A DNA stretch of 43,763 nucleotides from a virus. The position numbers and the translations under genes are program-made. Each line of letters opens with the position of its first letter. Within the stretch, counting starts at the first letter, position 1. The stretch lies in IMG/VR virus record IMGVR_UViG_3300032265_001799, positions 1-43,763 of that record; one strand, written 5' to 3'. Below are positions 8,901-15,883 of the stretch, piece after piece. The notes under the pieces were generated by a model that ran no database searches, had not been told where the DNA came from, and saw nothing but the letters and a program-made list of their open reading frames with translations.

Positions 8901-9218
8901 GCGTATGAAATTCCTACTAAAGTCGCCGCGGTCGCCGAAGGTATTCAAATTCCTACACATAGAACAAAAGCAAACCTAAGTACCGAAAATGGTAAACTAT
9001 TACCTAAGGGATCTGAAATGCGGAGAGCGGGAAGCAAACTTTACGTTCATATAGTAAAAGGAAAACCAAAAGATCTTTATAACATAGAAAAACATCTAGT
9101 TGATCCTATCGAAACTTCCGAAGACGCAGCAGGCGTAGGGATAGTGACAAAGCAAAACAGCACAGCAGATGTAGGTCCGGGTACTATCAGGAAAAACCTA
9201 AAGGCATTTAAACTATGA
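5925..9218 (+). CDS. Giant fusion: nucleotidyltransferase, deaminase and ParB-like domains
   Basis: 1097 aa. Start ATG 5925 is in a TGATG overlap with the previous stop and has GAGG nearby; earlier in-frame codons lie inside the previous gene. The leader M-F-L-R-E-L-L-N-E|T fits the capsid-targeting pattern. Domains: residues about 20-215, a class I nucleotidyltransferase with H-K-G-H at 30-33 (cytidylyltransferase/NadM-like); about 425-570, a zinc deaminase-like domain with H460-A-E462 and Cys489 and Cys505; about 750-870, a ParB/Srx-like domain with G-H-H-R at 836-839; then a mixed domain near 890-1000 and a basic tail. [IVL]-x-E sites lie between domains: VKE220|G, LAE416|L, VVE423|G, ISE753|V, VAE1005|G. 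I infer an internal head protein possibly cut into separate enzymes. Cleavage is unproven. Confidence 0.78.
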   Translation: MFLRELLNETLTRTGHGSTAVVGWGRGMGHKGHMYLASAVIHKAQEVGGDPYFVVSRTVGKDDPINPEEKMAIYKKVFPDSSHIFQTATDEMPDLTRVLSNLNQQGYTNAIVVVGADQVKALAYVKNYNNTPDKTGKVHYKFDNLEVISRQETSAPDAQEEGPRATPMRQVLMDPAATEEQKFAVWRDAMNPEIDDTQVMDLMHKAEQRMKAIPAKKVKEGVFMQKMKNNFGMDQSAYDTKNPGTSPDYVDSNITVQLLKNIDRHGGYPIQFKDGTELHVSSSLSQKILFKIQDLLPKERHAVINHIIQSSTNFKSFAQGLSESMMPKKNFAGADKNKLGPAAHLKGKMKRAAKAGDLVGAMEAFDSGSPVGGKRGSGEPHAGYDMDAMRKATGTMEDTDDFEVHGYHHLDELLAELCRMVVEGHKQDPERNGLVAAGIKTKLYPFMARVGYMGKHGHVHAERAVLEAFTSKHGEVPEGSIMLVTLSPCNRHDDKTASERVGEPCSELVAAHGIEKVYCGLIDPSQAHGGHDHRHYTLIETENSKIRDLCEQFANTFLHGKERLYESTSFTGALRNQLNRWMDKDQKFKDPSQRIQFQEEIWPQIEKYLVYILEDRGPKGDGDYPSSAFAAWLLVQHMDAFPNRQREFLNALEQYIPNHPKIQFLRDRLAVNEWVLEHYREKKYYYKGEPLPDPTVNIRNPAYFKDASIKSETRSEALSNAEKYDNVLLVAAVNATGAETQPSYTQQSESISEVAKVRLSKDPNDTGAYVRDIGQAEKTVDVPISKITVFEPDEKFDDPRYAKKLKNIIDAIRSGKTLPPILLRRYGVDRYQVLDGHHRFKAYRKLGKKTIPARIVDAKNISGDIDESLDSSYRFKYEGMDGEDTYIYSFMPENGSMINVSIYNEEKTGMAHVVFYRANDDSEEMTGEHPTTAAKVLGTVKAIIRQHLQKFKNIKTVKFEASKKDLGRVRAYNAIVKRLGGKADLDYHKKYAAYEIPTKVAAVAEGIQIPTHRTKANLSTENGKLLPKGSEMRRAGSKLYVHIVKGKPKDLYNIEKHLVDPIETSEDAAGVGIVTKQNSTADVGPGTIRKNLKAFKL

Positions 9219-9526
9219 AACAGTACAGGATAACTTCAGCAGATCTAAATCAAGATAGCACAGACGATTGTGCATTGCCTCCCGACGATCCTATACACGA
9301 GCTCAAAGCATTAGCTGGCTTAGGTGGGCTAGGCGGGCAAGCTAGGTTAGCGGAATATCGCGCATCTAAGATGCAGGAAAATATTAGCGACACTGGTATG
9401 GAAAAAGTTAACCTAATGAAAGCCAATAACATACAGCCCGGCACCCCAGAATGGTTCCAGTTATGGTTTTCAAGACCTTACCTAACCGGAGAACCGCCTG
9501 TAGGTGTGCGTGGACGTAAGAAATAA
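9215..9526 (+). CDS. Small late protein of unknown function
   Basis: 103 aa, starting in an ATGA overlap with the giant fusion gene, so translationally coupled. The middle holds a Gly/Leu/Ala stretch (L-A-G-L-G-G-L-G-G-Q-A) and the C-terminus is basic. No family recognised. Its partner position suggests a virion component. Confidence 0.6.
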   Translation: MKQYRITSADLNQDSTDDCALPPDDPIHELKALAGLGGLGGQARLAEYRASKMQENISDTGMEKVNLMKANNIQPGTPEWFQLWFSRPYLTGEPPVGVRGRKK

Positions 9527-9883
9527 TTAGCAGGATGCTAACATACTCATACGTAATGAACAGACTTTTTCAACGATGTCATCTTTGATTTCATATACAA
9601 CTACCTGGGGACGATTAGTACCGCGATGCAGTTCAATTTGAATATCCAAACTTTTAGGAAGGATCATTCCCTGTTGTAACAGGCAATAATGCGGATCGCT
9701 GCGTAGCTCTGCCATTAGTGTTTTATCTAACCAGCAGCGAGCAAGTATAGCGCCGAGACAATCAACTATATTAGCTTTGATCGTTTCAACATCTAATACT
9801 TTAAACTCGGCATATTCATGGTTGTTATTTTGTTTGCTACGGAAATAGGTTATACGCGGATCACTGTATACTGTAGGCAACAT
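9527..9883 (-). CDS. NHLP/nitrile-hydratase-leader-like protein
   Basis: 118 aa and the only minus-strand gene in the first 38 kb. Residues about 40-85 follow the pattern of NHLP-type RiPP leaders and the nitrile hydratase alpha N-terminal domain: a helix with I-L-A-R-x-W-x-D, then L-x-x-D-P-x-x-x-L-x-x-x-G, then L-P with an alternating I-Q-I-E strand. After a short acidic linker the last 13 residues include two Cys and three Ser (V-C-S-L-R-M-S-M-L-A-S-C), as a modified core peptide might. CGGAG just before the ATG is the ribosome-binding site. Family likeness is moderate. A peptide-product role is speculative; it could equally be an unrelated regulatory protein with the same fold. No maturation enzyme lies next to it, though a radical SAM gene sits about 31 kb away. 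Confidence 0.6.
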   Translation of the reverse strand: MLPTVYSDPRITYFRSKQNNNHEYAEFKVLDVETIKANIVDCLGAILARCWLDKTLMAELRSDPHYCLLQQGMILPKSLDIQIELHRGTNRPQVVVYEIKDDIVEKVCSLRMSMLASC

Positions 9884-9963
9884 GATACTCTCCGTACTTG
9901 TTAGCTTAAACAGTATACAATCTAGATGCTAATAAAAAGTTAATAGACATAATTTAAAATGGA

Positions 9964-9971
9964 AATAAATA
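9964..9971 (+). promoter_or_regulatory. T4-type late promoter box AATAAATA, 5 nt before ATG
   Basis: One mismatch from TATAAATA. Exactly 5 nt (9972-9976) separate it from ATG 9977, the same geometry as the late boxes at 14210, 15857 and 32635. This spacing is the reason for preferring ATG 9977 over ATG 9959. Confidence 0.5.
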
Positions 9972-9976
9972 GCTAT

Positions 9977-12900
9977 ATGAGAATAGATGAAGTAACTTCC
10001 ACCGATGTGGATAAATTAGTATCCCTTTTTGGTGATCTTTTGATGATCTGTAAAAAAGAGCTACAGCTAGATAGCCTGCCCAAACTTAAATGGGTAACCG
10101 ATGGTAGCTTTAGCAAGCAGTATCACAGCTTTGGTAGCTTCCAGCCAGGTGAGAATATAGTTACTGTTAGTTTAACAAATCGACATGTCATAGATATGAT
10201 GAGAACCTTAGCACACGAATTAGTGCATTATAAGCAGATGTTAGATGGAAGGCTTGGTCCTAAAAGTGGCGAGACTGGAAGTCCTATTGAAAATGAAGCT
10301 AATGCTATGGCAGGTGTCATAATGCGCAAGTTTGATCATATGCATCCTGAAGCATTTAGTATTAAGCCTATAATGATTGAAAATGTTAAACACAATCTTA
10401 ATAAGATGTTAGTAGAAGGCCAATCTGAACCTAGAAAGCCTTTTAAGCCATATGATCCGTATGCTCCGCAACCTGTTATCAATATGCAGCCACCAGATGG
10501 TAGTATAGCAAGAGTTGGGCAGCGATTGGCTGGTAAAGCAGGGCCTGCTCAAAATTCAGACCCTAGTCATTGGCCAAGCAACACGAACGGGATTATTACT
10601 CCTGGTGGGCAGATAGGAACTGCTTGGAAGCCAGATCCAAAAGCTGATAATACTCCGTACACTCCATATAAGCCTGATTGGGCAACTAACAAACCTGATC
10701 CAGCATGGAGCCCTGAAAAATTAAGAGCAAACCAGAGTTACCAAGATGGCCAAGTTCCGGTTGATAAATGGAAGGACAACGAATGGGGTGGGAAAACATC
10801 TCCCTCAGGTGTTCATGCTAATCCCGCAACATTAGATACTTCAAAATGGGTCAATAATCAACCACCCGATGCAACTAAGGGCGCTGGGCAAGATTGGCCA
10901 ACAGGAACAACACAGCAAGACAAGCCATCATTTCTCAAGAAGGAAATAGATCCACAGGCTGTTGCAAATTCTGCGCCACAACCAGAAGCGCCCAAGCCAG
11001 CAGCACCAGCAGCACCAGCAGCACCCGAAGCTGCTTCTGATGTAGAAAAACTAAACGAACTATTAGCAGAATTTAAAATGCCTCCTAATCAAAGACTTTC
11101 TAATAACGTAATTGATCAAAGAATACCCGGAGAATGGTATCATCCCTCAAATATTGTAAAAAGCATCGATAATGATAAAAGTATTGTGCCAATGGCTGAC
11201 AGACCTACATTAGCACCAAGCAAAAAACCTCCAGAAGCTAGTGATGTTACATCAATGGATTTAATAAGTCATAGTTTTCAAAATCCTTCAAAAGCAGCAG
11301 TCACTCCAAACAGTTTTGCAAGGGCAATAAAGCCAAATGCTATCGATAAGGAGCAACCACCACAACCAACAGCACCCGCAGCACCGAAGCCAGCAGCACC
11401 AGCAGCACCAGCAGCACCAGCAGCACCCGAAGCTGCTTCTGATGTAGAAAAATTAAACGAACTATTAGCAGAAGGGCCTCCTACACCTCCAAAGCGTCCG
11501 GCAGCTACATCTCCAGCAGCACCGGCTCCCCCGGAGGATAATTTCATTTCAGGAATTGGTAAGGGAATCGTATCTGCCGTAAATCCATCAAACTGGTTAG
11601 GCAGTGGTCCAGATAAACAACTACAACAAAATGTAAAAAATGTAGTACAGAATCCAAATCAGGGAAATGTTGGAAATGTTGTAGGGCAAGCAATAGTAAA
11701 TAATGCACCAGGCACAGGTAATATTAAGAATGCAGCTTCGGCGGCAAGTAATACTGTAGATGCTGTAAGAAACGTAGCCAAAGGCGATATTAAAGGTGCT
11801 GCAAATAGTGCTATAGATGCAGGAACTAATGCACTAGGTGCAGTACTTCCGCTAGCTGGAACAGCTGCTAGTGCAGCAACTAGTTTATTCAGAAATAGCA
11901 CCCCAGCAGAACCTGGAAATTATCCAAGTGATCAAAACAACGAAGATCAAGCTATAAGCGAACTAAATGAGCTTTTAGGTGAAGTTAATGACGATTCTTC
12001 CTTAGCGGCACAATCGAGTCCAAAAAATTGGAACTTACCTAACAATCTTCAAGGGTCATTAAGTACACAGACGGCGCCTGTAATACCATCAAGCACATCA
12101 TTAAAACAAATACCAACATCGAAAACTACACAATCAGACGAGCCATCCCCTTCACCACTAAGCGTTGGTCAAGTTCAAACCCCTTCAGGACCTGTGAGAA
12201 CTGGGTCTGCACAGGTGGGAGCAGGACCAATAGTCGGACAATTTTCTACTAGCAATGTTGGAGGCAATGGAGATACAGGAATAGGTTCCCAAAGATCAAA
12301 TACAACAAATTTAAGTACAGCTCTCCCACTTGGACTTAGAGCTGGTGTTACTTCTAATCAATCTAACGGGCAAAGAAATAATACTGTTGATGTATCAAAA
12401 AATTTGTCACTAGGTGATAAAGGTAATCTAAATGTTGGATCTAATATTCCAACAAATGGAGGGAAACCTTCTTTTTCAGGCAGTGTAAATTACGGTGGGC
12501 TAAATGCTAATGCAAATGTTTCACCAGGTGGACAAAAACAATTTACAGTTGGATATAACAAGAGCTTTGAAAGTATAAAAAGATTAAATGATCTCTTAGC
12601 TGAACATTCTGTTGAGATTGGTCATATATATGGTAATAAAAACTTACCTAAAATTAAAGAAAAGATAAATCCAAAAGATAAAGGTAAAGTACACAAAGGA
12701 CTTAGGATAAGTGAAGTAGTAGGAAAAGGCACTCCAGAAGTATATGTAGACATGGATGGCGTCCTAGCTGACTTTTTCAAAGACTGGAACAAAATGGTAG
12801 GTGTAGGGCATTGGAAAGAAATCCAAGATCCGGAAAAAGCATTGGATCTAATACGAGAGCATCCTACCTTTTGGATCGATCTAAAGCCATTACCAAATGC

Positions 12901-13288
12901 TCCTAAATTATTAGGCGCTGTTAAAAAGTTCGCTGGCAAATATGATATCTGCACTAGTCCACTAGGTAAAGATCCTAATTGTGAACCGCAGAAGAGAGCT
13001 TGGGTACAAAAGTATCTATCTGGATTTAGTCCAGATGAAGTACACGTCACGCATAATAAACCACAGTTTGCTAAACAAGCTGACGGTACTCCTAACATAT
13101 TAATAGATGATTTCGGTAAGAACATACGTGCTTGGGAAGCTGCTGGAGGAATAGGTATACACTACGAAGACAAGAACGCAGGCCGGGCAATACAAGAACT
13201 AAAATCTGCTATGACTGCTCGTCCTCGAACCAGCGGCGATCAATCCAAACCGGCCAGTTTACCCCAGGAAAAATCCAAAGATCTGTAA
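9977..13288 (+). CDS. Giant fusion: zinc metallopeptidase, Pro/Ala linkers, HAD nucleotidase
   Basis: 1103 aa from ATG 9977 (an ATG at 9959 would add 6 residues but then lies upstream of the late box). Residues 1-147 are a metallopeptidase-like domain with H-E-L-V-H at 80-84 and a downstream E-N-E-A-N-A segment. Long low-complexity parts follow: Pro/Ala repeats, an Ala/Gly-rich hydrophobic stretch, then Ser/Thr/Asn/Gly-rich sequence. Residues about 918-1085 form a 5'(3')-deoxyribonucleotidase-like HAD domain with D-M-D-G-V-L-A-D-F (catalytic Asp 925 and 927) and a later L-I-D-D-F. Five [L]-x-E sites punctuate the chain: LVE147|G, LAE365|F, LAE499|G, LGE669|V, LAE876|H, four of them ending an L-N-[ED]-L-L-x-E motif. 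I infer a head-packaged protein cut by the prohead protease, delivering a peptidase and a nucleotidase. No SD is seen. Confidence 0.75.
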   Translation: MRIDEVTSTDVDKLVSLFGDLLMICKKELQLDSLPKLKWVTDGSFSKQYHSFGSFQPGENIVTVSLTNRHVIDMMRTLAHELVHYKQMLDGRLGPKSGETGSPIENEANAMAGVIMRKFDHMHPEAFSIKPIMIENVKHNLNKMLVEGQSEPRKPFKPYDPYAPQPVINMQPPDGSIARVGQRLAGKAGPAQNSDPSHWPSNTNGIITPGGQIGTAWKPDPKADNTPYTPYKPDWATNKPDPAWSPEKLRANQSYQDGQVPVDKWKDNEWGGKTSPSGVHANPATLDTSKWVNNQPPDATKGAGQDWPTGTTQQDKPSFLKKEIDPQAVANSAPQPEAPKPAAPAAPAAPEAASDVEKLNELLAEFKMPPNQRLSNNVIDQRIPGEWYHPSNIVKSIDNDKSIVPMADRPTLAPSKKPPEASDVTSMDLISHSFQNPSKAAVTPNSFARAIKPNAIDKEQPPQPTAPAAPKPAAPAAPAAPAAPEAASDVEKLNELLAEGPPTPPKRPAATSPAAPAPPEDNFISGIGKGIVSAVNPSNWLGSGPDKQLQQNVKNVVQNPNQGNVGNVVGQAIVNNAPGTGNIKNAASAASNTVDAVRNVAKGDIKGAANSAIDAGTNALGAVLPLAGTAASAATSLFRNSTPAEPGNYPSDQNNEDQAISELNELLGEVNDDSSLAAQSSPKNWNLPNNLQGSLSTQTAPVIPSSTSLKQIPTSKTTQSDEPSPSPLSVGQVQTPSGPVRTGSAQVGAGPIVGQFSTSNVGGNGDTGIGSQRSNTTNLSTALPLGLRAGVTSNQSNGQRNNTVDVSKNLSLGDKGNLNVGSNIPTNGGKPSFSGSVNYGGLNANANVSPGGQKQFTVGYNKSFESIKRLNDLLAEHSVEIGHIYGNKNLPKIKEKINPKDKGKVHKGLRISEVVGKGTPEVYVDMDGVLADFFKDWNKMVGVGHWKEIQDPEKALDLIREHPTFWIDLKPLPNAPKLLGAVKKFAGKYDICTSPLGKDPNCEPQKRAWVQKYLSGFSPDEVHVTHNKPQFAKQADGTPNILIDDFGKNIRAWEAAGGIGIHYEDKNAGRAIQELKSAMTARPRTSGDQSKPASLPQEKSKDL
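10994..11473 (+). repeat. Two direct repeats within the metallopeptidase fusion gene
   Basis: Copy 1 spans 10994-11071 (78 nt) and copy 2 spans 11387-11473 (87 nt). They are the same except for one extra 9-nt Pro-Ala-Ala unit in copy 2 and one base change. Each encodes a Pro/Ala tract followed by E-A-A-S-D-V-E-K-L-N-E-L-L-A-E. This looks like recent internal duplication of a linker plus protease-site module. Confidence 0.9.
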
Positions 13289-13346
13289 GATCAACATTTT
13301 CAAATGTTTCCTTAATCCTAATCTGGATATCTGCTAGTATTTTAAC

Positions 13347-13354
13347 CATAAATA
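13347..13354 (+). promoter_or_regulatory. Late promoter-like box CATAAATA
   Basis: One mismatch from TATAAATA, 23 nt before the ATG of the secreted nuclease gene at 13378. A strong ribosome-binding site (AAAAGGAG, 13365-13372) lies between. Confidence 0.45.
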
Positions 13355-13377
13355 TACTTATCAGAAAAGGAGTTCTT

Positions 13378-14211
13378 ATGAAAAAGCTAATTTTATCAAC
13401 AGCAGTCTTTTTGGGCGTAATCGGTTCAGCATATGCTTGGGATCAAAAGCCTAATCAGCCAATCACAGCCTGCGCAGCACAGGTTCCATACGGTGCGCCA
13501 GTATTAAATAAAGCAAACACAGTTGTAAAGTGCAATACTGCATACGCACTACAACACGACAATGCCGCCAAGATTCCAGCTTGGGTAGCATATACACTAA
13601 CACCTGCACACGCTATTGGATGCGTTGCTCGTACCAATGCGTTCGTTGCTGACGCTGCATTAGGTGCAAGCAGTGCTAAGCCAAGCGACTATGCAGGCTC
13701 AGGATACGATCAGGGACACCTGGCTCCGGATGGTGATATGAGCTGGGATACCCAGGTTGAGTTTGAATCATTCTTGATGTCAAACATGAGTCCGCAGCTA
13801 CCAAATCTAAATCGCGGTATTTGGAAGGCTCTAGAGAGCGATGTCCGTGCTTGGGCATACGGTAACAATCAGGCGTACACGGTCTATGCAGGCAACATCT
13901 ATACTGTAGGTAAGAGCAAGACGATCGGCGGTGGGGTGGTTGTTCCGGACTATCTCTACAAGATCGTGATTAACAATGCTACTAAGCAGGTGTTAGCTTT
14001 TACTTTCCCACAAGTAGCTTCGCAGCCTATCGATCTACCAGCACATTTGGTTAGCATCGCTAGCATCGAAACAGCAACAGGTATCAGCTTCCCAGTACCA
14101 GCTGGTGTTGATAAGACCAAGCCTGCCGCAGCAGTTTGGCCAGTTGACCTAAAGAAGACTGCAGATGCTAAGAAGGCACAGTGCAAAGGTGCGCCGGGAA
14201 CTGAAGACTGA
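13378..14211 (+). CDS. Secreted DNA/RNA non-specific endonuclease (NUC1 type)
   Basis: 277 aa. Start ATG 13378 has AAAAGGAG 6 nt upstream and begins a classic Sec signal peptide: M-K-K, a hydrophobic core, and a likely A-Y-A|W-D cut after residue 20. The mature part carries the beta-beta-alpha-metal nuclease motif as Y-D-Q-G-H-L-A-P (His114 the general base; the family usually has D-R-G-H) followed by S-N-M-S-P-Q and an N-R-G-I-W helix with the metal-binding Asn. Such enzymes cut DNA and RNA without sequence preference. Secretion suggests action in the periplasm or outside the cell, for example against competing phage DNA or nucleic acids released at lysis, which is inference. The preceding gene ends 89 nt upstream. 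Confidence 0.85.
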   Translation: MKKLILSTAVFLGVIGSAYAWDQKPNQPITACAAQVPYGAPVLNKANTVVKCNTAYALQHDNAAKIPAWVAYTLTPAHAIGCVARTNAFVADAALGASSAKPSDYAGSGYDQGHLAPDGDMSWDTQVEFESFLMSNMSPQLPNLNRGIWKALESDVRAWAYGNNQAYTVYAGNIYTVGKSKTIGGGVVVPDYLYKIVINNATKQVLAFTFPQVASQPIDLPAHLVSIASIETATGISFPVPAGVDKTKPAAAVWPVDLKKTADAKKAQCKGAPGTED

Positions 14212-14217
14212 TAAATA
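14210..14217 (+). promoter_or_regulatory. T4-type late promoter box GATAAATA, 5 nt before ATG
   Basis: The box overlaps the stop codon of the nuclease gene and ends exactly 5 nt before ATG 14223. With T4 late geometry (box at -13 to -6) transcription would start at the A of the ATG. No Shine-Dalgarno sequence fits. Confidence 0.6.
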
Positions 14218-14222
14218 CTCGT

Positions 14223-14480
14223 ATGAAAATACGTGAACTATTAGAAACAGCAACAGCGGGGGCTACTTCAAGTGCTAGTGTAGGCACTGTAGTTAGCCCC
14301 CATCTTGCTATAGGCAAAAAGCGCGGTCATACTAGCTATACTGGTAGTCCAGGTAAGAGTGGAACTAAAGCGCCTAAGCCACCTAAAGTAAGCCAACCAA
14401 AAACCAAATCCGGAACCGCCGTAAATGCGCTCGATATGAAGGGTACTAGTATTTTCGGTGGACCCACTATCAAGCGATAA
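14223..14480 (+). CDS. Small basic head-type protein with capsid-targeting-like leader
   Basis: 85 aa. It begins M-K-I-R-E-L-L-E|T, very close to the start of the gene at 15870 (M-K-I-S-E-L-L) and of the T4 capsid-targeting type. The rest is a Gly/Ser/Thr region followed by a Lys/Pro-rich stretch (K-A-P-K-P-P-K-V), likely unstructured and DNA-binding. It is read from a late box placed 5 nt before the ATG with no ribosome-binding site, so I infer a leaderless late mRNA. An internal head protein is the best guess. Confidence 0.65.
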   Translation: MKIRELLETATAGATSSASVGTVVSPHLAIGKKRGHTSYTGSPGKSGTKAPKPPKVSQPKTKSGTAVNALDMKGTSIFGGPTIKR

Positions 14481-14492
14481 CAGGAGCAAAAC

Positions 14493-14954
14493 ATGGATAA
14501 TCCTCAATCAATGCCACAAACCGAACACGACGACGAAGGCAGCATGGCCCGCGGTGAACTTTATAATGCTATAAAGAACGGTATGGAATTATTCAAAATG
14601 ATACAACCAGGACAACCACTAGAAGGTTGGGTGCAGTCTAAGATCACCAAAGCTGCTGATTATCTAAACACAGTACACGATTATATGGCTTATGAAAACA
14701 AAGCAAACGAACAGGTCGGTGAAGAATATATGGAATCACTGGACTATAAGCTACAGCTTATGATAAGCGAAGCTAAGAAACCATCTGCGGGTCTCAGCAC
14801 AGCAAAGAAGAGTTCTATAGCTAAGAAAGTCCACGCCGGTAAGGATATCGGTAAAAAAGGAAAAAGTTTCGACAAAGTAGCTAAAGCAGCGGGCGGTGGT
14901 GAAAAAGGTAAACGTATAGCAGCAGCAGCTATGTGGAAGAACGCAGCGAGATAA
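14493..14954 (+). CDS. Putative internal head protein with cleavable basic tail
   Basis: 153 aa. The N-terminal two thirds are acidic and helical, including a conserved-looking G-E-L-Y-N-A-I-K-N-G-M-E-L-F segment. I91-S-E93|A94 exactly fits the T4 prohead-protease consensus, and everything after it is a 60-residue Lys/Ala/Gly-rich basic tail with K-G-K-S-F-D-K-V-A and a final A-A-M-W-K, histone-like in composition. AGGAG lies 9 nt before the ATG. The pattern of an acidic helical part plus a basic released tail fits a core or internal protein that binds packaged DNA. Function inferred. Confidence 0.65.
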   Translation: MDNPQSMPQTEHDDEGSMARGELYNAIKNGMELFKMIQPGQPLEGWVQSKITKAADYLNTVHDYMAYENKANEQVGEEYMESLDYKLQLMISEAKKPSAGLSTAKKSSIAKKVHAGKDIGKKGKSFDKVAKAAGGGEKGKRIAAAAMWKNAAR

Positions 14955-14957
14955 TTG

Positions 14958-15662
14958 ATGCGTTTAAACGAGGTGCTTTCTATAAACGCATTTGAATGTA
15001 GTGGTAATGACAACTGTAGTTGCGGCTGTCAACACAAAACCACTTTTGAAACAGCAGATTTTGATTGGGAGTCAGCCGACGAACCCATGCCAGTACGCAC
15101 GATCAAGGACATAGCACGCAGAATATTTGCAAAGAAATATCCAGATGCTAAGATAACCCTATCAGGCAGCGACAATGAAGACGGTAGTGTATGGATACGA
15201 ACCGTTCCTGAGAATTATTCACTGCTGATGAGTTGCGGTGCGCAGATGAATGAGATAGTCATCTTCATACAAGAAGCCTATGCCGGTGATTATAGAGGCG
15301 TCACCGGTCCTATCGTAGCAGCAGTCATGACTGCTGCTCTGCGCCGTTGGGGACAACCCCCAGATGGCATACATTTGGTTCCACACGAAGATACCAGTTC
15401 TGGCTGGAGAGGAGACACAGGTAGCTATTGGCAAAAACTAGCCAATCAGTTAGGTATCAAATACAGTCCAAACAGCGTTAAAGAGAACTTCGCAGACGGG
15501 CGACATCCCGAAGATAAAGGAGACAGTCGTAGACACGGTATTCCTAAAAAAGCATCTCTATCTAAACTAGATAAAATCACTCATAGCAAGTCTGCTAGTC
15601 CCCGCAAAAAACAATTAGCGCATTGGCAGGCAAATATGCGTCGAGGACGCGAAAAACACTAA
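14958..15662 (+). CDS. Cys-rich N-terminal, basic C-terminal phage protein
   Basis: 234 aa from ATG 14958; a TTG directly before it would add one residue. It begins M-R-L-N-E-V-L, again like the capsid-targeting leaders nearby. Residues 13-26 contain C-S-G-N-D-N-C-S-C-G-C, a likely metal site with five Cys counting the earlier one. The middle (about 60-165) looks globular. The C-terminus from about residue 175 is very basic (D-G-R-H-P-E-D-K-G-D, then S-R-R-H-G-I-P-K-K) and starts after V-K-E|N, a possible protease site. It is likely a DNA-contacting virion protein. No enzyme family recognised. Confidence 0.65.
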   Translation: MRLNEVLSINAFECSGNDNCSCGCQHKTTFETADFDWESADEPMPVRTIKDIARRIFAKKYPDAKITLSGSDNEDGSVWIRTVPENYSLLMSCGAQMNEIVIFIQEAYAGDYRGVTGPIVAAVMTAALRRWGQPPDGIHLVPHEDTSSGWRGDTGSYWQKLANQLGIKYSPNSVKENFADGRHPEDKGDSRRHGIPKKASLSKLDKITHSKSASPRKKQLAHWQANMRRGREKH

Positions 15663-15679
15663 CACAAGGAGTGGCGTCA

Positions 15680-15883
15680 ATGCTCCTATCCAAACCACTA
15701 AGCGCAACAGAGTCAAAAAGACTCGCAATACATTATATTGGTGAAGAAAAATTCAAAAACGGGCTAACAAAGAGCTTATTTAAAAAAGTGTTAGCTAAAT
15801 CCAAAAAAATAAGAAAACATATCAAGAAGGAAGAAAGAGCAAAGTCTCGCTGCTCTGATAAATATCTTTATGAAAATATCTGA
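15680..15883 (+). CDS. Small very basic protein
   Basis: 67 aa from ATG 15680, chosen because AAGGAG (15666-15671) lies 8 nt upstream; a longer in-frame ATG at 15623 falls inside the previous gene. About a quarter of the residues are Lys or Arg (K-K-I-R-K-H-I-K-K-E-E). It may bind DNA. The last codons overlap the start of the next gene and contain its late promoter box. Function unknown. Confidence 0.6.
   Translation: MLLSKPLSATESKRLAIHYIGEEKFKNGLTKSLFKKVLAKSKKIRKHIKKEERAKSRCSDKYLYENI
15857..15864 (+). promoter_or_regulatory. T4-type late promoter box GATAAATA, 5 nt before ATG
   Basis: The box lies inside the end of the preceding gene, exactly 5 nt before ATG 15870. Predicted +1 is the A of the ATG. 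No Shine-Dalgarno sequence fits that start. Confidence 0.6.

Noticed and set aside
10990-11480. GCAGCACCA tandem units resembling a CRISPR or satellite repeat
   Set aside because: The units are in frame, code for Pro-Ala-Ala and lie inside an open gene; there are no unique spacers.
12622-13125. 167-codon open frame on the minus strand
   Set aside because: It is antisense to the well-supported HAD nucleotidase domain and has no ribosome-binding site or recognisable protein pattern.
13132-13377. N-terminal extension of the secreted nuclease
   Set aside because: It overlaps the end of the previous gene, reads as a basic non-protein-like sequence, and would bury the signal peptide and strong ribosome-binding site at 13365-13378.
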